In this document: piece after piece, positions 22,374-26,715 of the stretch
How positions within the stretch are numbered: the stretch's first letter is position 1
Layout: each line of letters starts with the position of its first letter
From: Candidatus Pacearchaeota archaeon
GTDB lineage: Archaea > Nanobdellota > Nanobdellia > Pacearchaeales > GW2011-AR1
Length of the DNA stretch: 26,715 nt
Assembly: GCA_017609795.1 (NCBI GenBank)
Contig: JAFCDH010000016.1
Span: 1-26,715 of the forward strand
Direction: 5' to 3'
Notes under the pieces: generated by a model
Told to the model about the DNA's origin: nothing
The model's database searches: none
The model's input: only the letters and a program-made list of their open reading frames with translations
Position numbers and translations under genes: made by a program

Positions 22374-22625
22374 TCATTTCAGCTTTTTTAAATGTACTGG
22401 ATGAATAATATAAGTCTTTTCTTTATTTAAATCTTTTATTTTAACTAAATAAGAATCTCCTCTTTTACATTCTATAACTCCACTTCTTCCTTGAAGTTGT
22501 TTTGGAAATTTAGGTTGAGCAGATAATTCTCTTACAACTGCAACTTTATCTCCTTTCTTAAAGTCTTGGAACCATCTACTAAGTTTAATCTTTCCATGTT
22601 CCCTTTGTCTTTTTCTTTTTATCAT
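22374..22625 (-). CDS. rpl21e: Ribosomal protein eL21
   Basis: An 83-residue archaeal/eukaryote-type large-subunit protein, slightly short for the family (about 95). It has a basic start (MIKRKRQREHGKIKLSRWFQ), GDKVAVVRE, FPKQLQGRSGVIECKRGDSYLVKIKD, and the conserved end IIHPVHLKKLK. It is the first gene of the eL21-rpoF-DUF655 group. Confidence 0.93.
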   Translation of the reverse strand: MIKRKRQREHGKIKLSRWFQDFKKGDKVAVVRELSAQPKFPKQLQGRSGVIECKRGDSYLVKIKDLNKEKTYIIHPVHLKKLK

Positions 22626-22644
22626 TTTTGTTTTTTCTTTTTTA

Positions 22645-22745
22645 GTATCTAATAAGCTTAATCAAGCTAAACAAAATATGTTCTCTTTGTTAAACTTAAT
22701 CTTTTATTTGTATAGCTTTAAGTTTTATAAAATATTAGTTAATAA
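22645..22745 (-). promoter_or_regulatory. Recurrent leader element, copy 10 (before eL21)
   Basis: Minus strand: AACTAATATTTTATAAAAC (TATA-like), then GATTAAGTT (plus around 22693-22701) and TAGCTTGATTAAGCTTATT (from plus 22669). GATTAAGTT and AGCTTGATT form nine consecutive pairs counting three G-U wobbles. The pairing is therefore kept although the bases differ from the cysD copy (GATTAAGCT with AGCTTAATT). The TATA-like block is about 95-110 bases before the ATG, so the stem would be in the transcript. Confidence 0.7.
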
Positions 22746-22805
22746 TATTAATCTATCTCAAAATTCTTAAAAATAAGAGCTTTAAAAATCTTCCTCTTGC
22801 AAAAA

Positions 22806-24017
22806 TCATTCAAACCTCAAAGCATCAGCAGGTTTAAGTTTACTTGCTTGTAAAGCAGGCAAGATTCCAGATAAAGTACCAATTATAAATGAAAAAGCTA
22901 ATGCTCCACCTAATATTACTGGACTCATAGATGCTTGTAATAAATCACTACCAAGTGCAATTCCTGCCATATATTCAGCTGTTTTAGCTAATCCTATACC
23001 AATCCCAACACCAATTAAACCACCAACAAGGCCTAATAAACCAGATTCTAATAAGAAGAGTAATAAAACATGAGAGTTTTTAGCTCCAATTGCTTTCATT
23101 GTCCCAATTTCTTTTGTTCTTTCTATTACAGAAGTATACATAGTGTTCATAATTCCTATACCTCCAACAAGTAAAGAAATAGCTGCTATTCCAACTAAAA
23201 CACCTTGAACAACAGCAAAAATACTTTGAAAAGTTTCTAAAAGTTGTTCAGAAGTTTGAACATTAAATGTCTCTTGATCTTCTTTTTCTCCTCTTGATCT
23301 TCTTAATTTTCTTTCAATTGTATCTGCAACCTCTTCTGGATCAAATCCTTCTGCTGTTTTAGCCATTATCTGGCTTTCCTCATCTTCAACATCTAAAATT
23401 TCTTTTAAGACTTCTTTAGACATATAAAGAGAACTATCATCAATAGGATTTCCGATTTTATCTAAAACTCCAATAACTTTAAAATCATATCCTTCAACTT
23501 CTATAGTGCTTCCTATTTGCATTGGTTTCTCCCAAATATCTCCATAAACATGATTATATCCTACAACAACTTTATATTTATCTCCTTTTTTTAAATCTCT
23601 TCCTTCAAGTATATTAAAAGATTGTATTTCAGACATAAGTTTTAAGTCTTCTGGATCAGAACCAATTGCAAAACCAATTCCTGCTTCATCTTTGTATGCT
23701 GCTTTTCCTTGTTTTATTAAAAATCCAACAGCCCATTTAACCCCGCGAACCTTTTCAATGGTTTCTAAATCATCACTTGTTAAGATTAAGCTAGGTCCTG
23801 CTGTTCCAGGAGGACCCATTCCTTTTGGTTGTATAATTATTTTATCAGCCCCTAATTTTTCAAATTCTTCACTTATATAATCCTGAAGCCCTTGCCCTAA
23901 AGATATTAAAGCAACAACAGCAGCAATTCCAATAAAGATTCCAATCATAGTAAGCCAGCTTCTAAGTCTACGCCTTTTCAAATTATTTAAACCTAATACA
24001 AAGAAATCTTTAATCAT
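22806..24017 (-). CDS. MacB/FtsX-type ABC transporter permease
   Basis: A 403-residue protein with the MacB layout. The N-terminal LGLNNLKRRRLRSWLTMIGIFIG leads into TM1 (residues about 20-42). A large extracytoplasmic domain (45-265) follows, including GRDLKKGDKYKVVVGYNH and SLYMSKEVLKEIL. Three C-terminal segments (about 268-292, 318-345, 365-390) carry GIMNTMYTSVIERTKEIGTMKAIGAKN, the family signature that contacts the ATPase. It ends LKPADALRFE as usual. It is last in the three-gene exporter operon and probably works as a mechanotransmitting dimer that moves peptides, lipids or lipoproteins. Confidence 0.92.
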   Translation of the reverse strand: MIKDFFVLGLNNLKRRRLRSWLTMIGIFIGIAAVVALISLGQGLQDYISEEFEKLGADKIIIQPKGMGPPGTAGPSLILTSDDLETIEKVRGVKWAVGFLIKQGKAAYKDEAGIGFAIGSDPEDLKLMSEIQSFNILEGRDLKKGDKYKVVVGYNHVYGDIWEKPMQIGSTIEVEGYDFKVIGVLDKIGNPIDDSSLYMSKEVLKEILDVEDEESQIMAKTAEGFDPEEVADTIERKLRRSRGEKEDQETFNVQTSEQLLETFQSIFAVVQGVLVGIAAISLLVGGIGIMNTMYTSVIERTKEIGTMKAIGAKNSHVLLLFLLESGLLGLVGGLIGVGIGIGLAKTAEYMAGIALGSDLLQASMSPVILGGALAFSFIIGTLSGILPALQASKLKPADALRFE

Positions 24018-24027
24018 TTTTGAGCTC

Positions 24028-24951
24028 CTAAGAAACCTTCATCCTTTTTATCTTTCTTCGTTTCTTTAATCTTCTATAAATAATATAAAGAACAACTACT
24101 CCAACACCAATCCCTGCATATAATTTAGTGTTGTTTTTTTCAATTAAACCTAATTCAATAGCTTTATCTTTTGTGTAAACTTTTACTTCTAAATCAAAAT
24201 CTTGATTATATTCATTATTAACAGCATCTTTGTACTTAACACTAATCGGAATAGTTAAACTATTAGGTGCATTGCTTTTAAAATAAAGTTTAAAGTCAGC
24301 ACTATCAAAATCATCACTATCTATATCTCCAATATAAACTTGTTTATTAGATAATATATCAAAATAAGTAGAACTGCCAATTTCAACTTCTAAAAATCTC
24401 ACATCAGATAAACCTTTATTAATTATTTTTACATCTATTTCATTTTCTTTTGGTTTTAATAACAAACCATCTTCAATATTAATCCCAATTATAGGTTCTG
24501 AATTTACAGTAATTCCAATTAAAGAGTTTCTATTTGTTCGTTCAATTTCTCCATTTTCAAGATAACTTATTTTTAAAGGAATTTTATAAACACCAGATTT
24601 AGCATTATTTAATGCTATAATCTCAAACTCAGCATATTCTTTATCATCTTCTTCAATTTCATCAAAGCTATGTTCTGAACTTGATTCATATGGTGCAAAA
24701 GGAACATCTAATATTGTTGTAGCAACCCCAATCATATCTGATTCAATAATTCCTGTTAAATCTAAAATAATAGTAACATCTGTAATGTCTTCATCTCCAT
24801 CATTTTCCAGACCTATTCTTATCTTAGCTGTTTCTCCAGGTGCAATTTCACTTGGATTCATATTTACAGAATCTATTACAAGTGCTTGAATATTTGCTAA
24901 GCTAAGAATAATCATGATTGCTGTTATTAGTGTTAGATGTGTGGGTTTCAT
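24028..24951 (-). CDS. Membrane-anchored CARDB/S-layer-like protein of the ABC exporter
   Basis: A 307-residue protein with a signal peptide (residues 1-23). Two or three immunoglobulin-like units follow: MNPSEIAPGETAKIRIGLENDGDEDI is a typical CARDB/NEW3 opening, and INIEDGLLLKPKENEIDVKIINKG starts the next. A C-terminal membrane segment (about 278-293) is followed by a very basic tail (RRLKKRRKIKR). COG1361-type proteins of this form often accompany archaeal MacB-like transporters. It starts 1 base after the ATPase stop and ends 10 bases before the permease, so it takes the place that a periplasmic adaptor has in bacteria (inference). Confidence 0.8.
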   Translation of the reverse strand: MKPTHLTLITAIMIILSLANIQALVIDSVNMNPSEIAPGETAKIRIGLENDGDEDITDVTIILDLTGIIESDMIGVATTILDVPFAPYESSSEHSFDEIEEDDKEYAEFEIIALNNAKSGVYKIPLKISYLENGEIERTNRNSLIGITVNSEPIIGINIEDGLLLKPKENEIDVKIINKGLSDVRFLEVEIGSSTYFDILSNKQVYIGDIDSDDFDSADFKLYFKSNAPNSLTIPISVKYKDAVNNEYNQDFDLEVKVYTKDKAIELGLIEKNNTKLYAGIGVGVVVLYIIYRRLKKRRKIKRMKVS

Positions 24952-24952
24952 T

Positions 24953-25630
24953 TTACTTAACTATCTCTCCATCTTTAAGTTTATAAATCTTTTGGGCATA
25001 TTTTGCAACATCCATATCATGTGTAACAAGAATAACTGTTTTTCCTTGTTTGCTTAATTTAACAAACATTTCAGCAACTTCTTTACTTCTTTTTGAATCT
25101 AAATTACCAGTAGGTTCATCAGCTAAAATAACTTCAGGATCATTTGCAAGTGCTCTTGCAAGAGCAACTCTTTGTCTTTCACCACCAGATAGCTCATTTG
25201 GAAGATGATTTAATCTCTTATCTAAACCTAAATCACCTAAAAGTTTTGTTGCCTTTTCTATTCTTTCTTGTTTATCCACCTCTTGAAAAATCATAGGTAA
25301 CATAACATTTTCAAGTGCAGTAAGTGTAGGAACTAAATTAAATGTTTGAAAAACAAATCCTATTTTCTTACCTCTTATTTGAGCTAAATCAGATTCATGA
25401 AGATGTTCAATATTAATATTATCTAAGAAAATATCTCCTTGTGTAGCTAAATCTAATGCTCCAACAAGATTCATCATTGTGCTTTTACCACTTCCAGAAG
25501 GACCTACAATAGCAATAAAATCTCCTTTATTTATAACTAAATCTACAGCATTAACTGCTTGGATTATACTATCTCCTATTTCATAATCCTTATGCACATT
25601 TTTTAATTCAATTATTGTTTCTTGTTTCAT
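24953..25630 (-). CDS. ABC transporter ATPase, MacB/LolD type
   Basis: A 225-residue ATPase. It has Walker A GPSGSGKST (residues 43-51), Q-loop FVFQTFNLVP (92-101), signature LSGGERQRVALARAL (147-161), Walker B VILADEPTGNLDS (167-179) and switch VTHD. GNLDSKRS and the length are typical of the MacB/LolD/FtsE branch. It is first in the operon with the CARDB-like protein and the permease, and has its own TATA box 25-34 bases before the start. Confidence 0.95.
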   Translation of the reverse strand: MKQETIIELKNVHKDYEIGDSIIQAVNAVDLVINKGDFIAIVGPSGSGKSTMMNLVGALDLATQGDIFLDNINIEHLHESDLAQIRGKKIGFVFQTFNLVPTLTALENVMLPMIFQEVDKQERIEKATKLLGDLGLDKRLNHLPNELSGGERQRVALARALANDPEVILADEPTGNLDSKRSKEVAEMFVKLSKQGKTVILVTHDMDVAKYAQKIYKLKDGEIVK

Positions 25631-25654
25631 CTTACTATTCTCAAGAAAAATCCC

Positions 25655-25664
25655 TTTATAAATA
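25655..25664 (-). promoter_or_regulatory. TATA box of the ABC exporter operon
   Basis: TATTTATAAA on the minus strand lies 25-34 bases before the ATG at 25628-25630, which suggests a leaderless or near-leaderless transcript. The recurrent leader element is absent on this side, although a copy lies on the other strand of the same gap. Confidence 0.6.
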
Positions 25665-25787
25665 TTACTATTTGTTACTTCTAAGGAGTTAATACATTAA
25701 AGCAAATAAATCCTTAAAACCCTATTTCTCCTACAAAACATTTATATACTATAATTATATATAATTAGGATAATTAGTTAAAAAAGA

Positions 25788-25880
25788 AACTAATATCTTA
25801 TGAAATATTAAGAGGAGCACTTCAGAGATTAAGCTTGGGAAATCTTCTCTTTACAGCTTAATTGAGCTTGATAAAATATT
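25788..25880 (+). promoter_or_regulatory. Recurrent leader element, copy 11 (before cysD)
   Basis: AACTAATATCTTA (25788-25800), TGAAATATTAAGA (25801-25813), GAGATTAAGCT (ATTAAGCT at 25828-25835), then CAGCTTAATTGAGCTTG (AGCTTAAT at 25855-25862). ATTAAGCT and AGCTTAAT are exactly complementary over 8 bases. GATT/AATC nearby gives a second, interlocking pairing. The element ends about 25 bases before the cysD ATG. Confidence 0.75.
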
Positions 25881-25905
25881 AAAGATAATTAAAAATTTAA
25901 GAAAA

Positions 25906-26715
25906 ATGAGTGATTTAGAAAAACTAGAAAATGAAGCATTGCATATAATAAGAGAAGCAGCATCTCAGTTTAAAAATCCAGCATGTATGTGGAGTGTTGG
26001 AAAAGACAGCACAACAGTAGTTCATTTAATTAGAAAAGCTTTTTTTGGAAAAATTCCTTTTCCTGTGATTCATATAGATACAGGAAGAAAATTTCCAGAA
26101 ATGTATGCTTTTAGAGATAATCTTGTTAAAGAATGGGGTTTAAATTTACTTGTTACAAAAAATCATCAAGCAATTGAACAAGGAATAGGTCCTAAAAAAG
26201 GGAAATTTGAATGCTGTACACAATTAAAAACAAATGCACTAAAACAATTATTAGAAAAACATAAATTTGATGCACTTTTTTTAGCAATAAGAAGAGATGA
26301 GCACGGAGTTCGTGCAAAAGAAAGATTTTTTTCACCAAGAGACTCTAATTTTAAATGGAATTATAAAGACCAGCCACCAGAAATGTGGGATCTTTTCAAA
26401 AACTTATCAAAAGAAGATGAACATACAAGAGTTCATCCAATTTTAGAATGGACAGAACTTGATGTTTGGAAATATATGCAAAAAGAAAACCTTCCTGTAA
26501 ATCCATTATATTTTGCTAAAAACATAAATGGAAACTGGTTAAGATATAGGAGTCTTGGATGTATTCCATGTACTTCTCCTATTCCATCTACAGCTTCTAA
26601 TATACAAGAAATAATTAAAGAATTACAAACAACAAATATAAGTGAAAGAAGCGGAAGATCTCAAGACAAAGAAAAAGACCATATGATGCAAAAATTAAGA
26701 GCATTAGGTTATATG
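25906..26715 (+). CDS. cysD: Sulfate adenylyltransferase subunit 2 (CysD), 3' end cut by window
   Basis: The open frame from the ATG at 25906 to the window edge gives 270 residues with no stop. It matches CysD, the PP-loop subunit that makes adenylyl sulfate from ATP and sulfate with the GTPase CysN. The PP-loop is SVGKDS (residues 30-35). HIDTGRKFPEMYAFRD, ECCTQLKT, AIRRDEHGVRAKERFFSPRD, HPILEWTELDVWKYM and NPLYFA...RYRSLGCIPC follow in family order. The end (SERSGRSQDKEKDHMMQKLRALGYM) corresponds to the last 30 or so residues of CysD, so little is missing. CysN is expected just outside. In an organism of this type it may supply sulfate groups for glycans or lipids rather than for cysteine (inference). 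Confidence 0.9.
   Translation, partial: MSDLEKLENEALHIIREAASQFKNPACMWSVGKDSTTVVHLIRKAFFGKIPFPVIHIDTGRKFPEMYAFRDNLVKEWGLNLLVTKNHQAIEQGIGPKKGKFECCTQLKTNALKQLLEKHKFDALFLAIRRDEHGVRAKERFFSPRDSNFKWNYKDQPPEMWDLFKNLSKEDEHTRVHPILEWTELDVWKYMQKENLPVNPLYFAKNINGNWLRYRSLGCIPCTSPIPSTASNIQEIIKELQTTNISERSGRSQDKEKDHMMQKLRALGYM

Overview
This window reads as a chromosomal segment of a small-genome, AT-rich archaeon, most likely a DPANN lineage of the Woesearchaeota/Pacearchaeota/Nanoarchaeota type. The archaeal assignment rests on archaeal or eukaryote-type ribosomal proteins (eL18, eL21 and uS13/uS4/uS11 in the archaeal order), RNA polymerase subunits D and F, the archaeal DUF655 gene beside rpoF, a XerA-type recombinase, TATA boxes about 25-35 bases before starts, and a type II tRNA-Leu without an encoded CCA. 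The DPANN placement is inferred from composition and small hypothetical membrane proteins and is not proven.

Layout. Positions 1-2290 hold a winged-helix regulator, a multi-pass membrane protein, a small protein of a phage/archaeal family and a two-helix potassium channel, all on the minus strand, with one gene-poor stretch (1092-1556). XerA (2545-3363) is followed directly by a broken endonuclease gene (3400-4528) carrying an in-frame TAG and a frameshift. A rubrerythrin, a 54-residue ORF and a small lipoprotein follow. Positions 5900-13760 form an accessory block: a GH3-type acyl-adenylating amide synthetase, a frameshifted downstream partner, an enolase-superfamily (dipeptide-epimerase-like) enzyme, a methyltransferase-like protein, an alpha/beta-hydrolase lipoprotein with a Cys in the nucleophile position, a protein with a Tat-like N-terminus, a short-chain dehydrogenase, and a second hydrolase-like lipoprotein. 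A Cas4/RecB-like nuclease and a membrane protein separate this block from the translation genes.

Positions 15700-22625 are the conserved archaeal information cluster on the minus strand. In transcription order it reads eL21, rpoF, DUF655, uS13, uS4, uS11, rpoD, tRNA-Leu, then (after a plus-strand nucleotide-sugar epimerase) eL18, uL13, uS9. Next come a MacB-type ABC exporter operon (ATPase, CARDB-like membrane-anchored protein, permease) and, at the right edge, cysD.

The most striking pattern is a repeated leader. At least eleven related intergenic elements of about 90-130 bases occur in 26.7 kb, most of them directly in front of genes: wHTH, SDR, tRNA-Leu, rpoD, uS4, uS13, rpoF, eL21 and cysD. 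Two further copies have no gene directly behind them. Each has a TATA-like block, a block near GATTAAGCT, and a downstream block near AGCTTGATTGAGCTTATC that is complementary to the GATTAAGCT block. The two sides change together between copies. This looks like a structured 5' leader or a repeated regulatory element, and I do not recognise it as a described family.

Other oddities are a tRNA-Leu whose anticodon reads AAG, and a uS4 gene whose charged C-terminal tail continues in another frame right up to the uS11 start.
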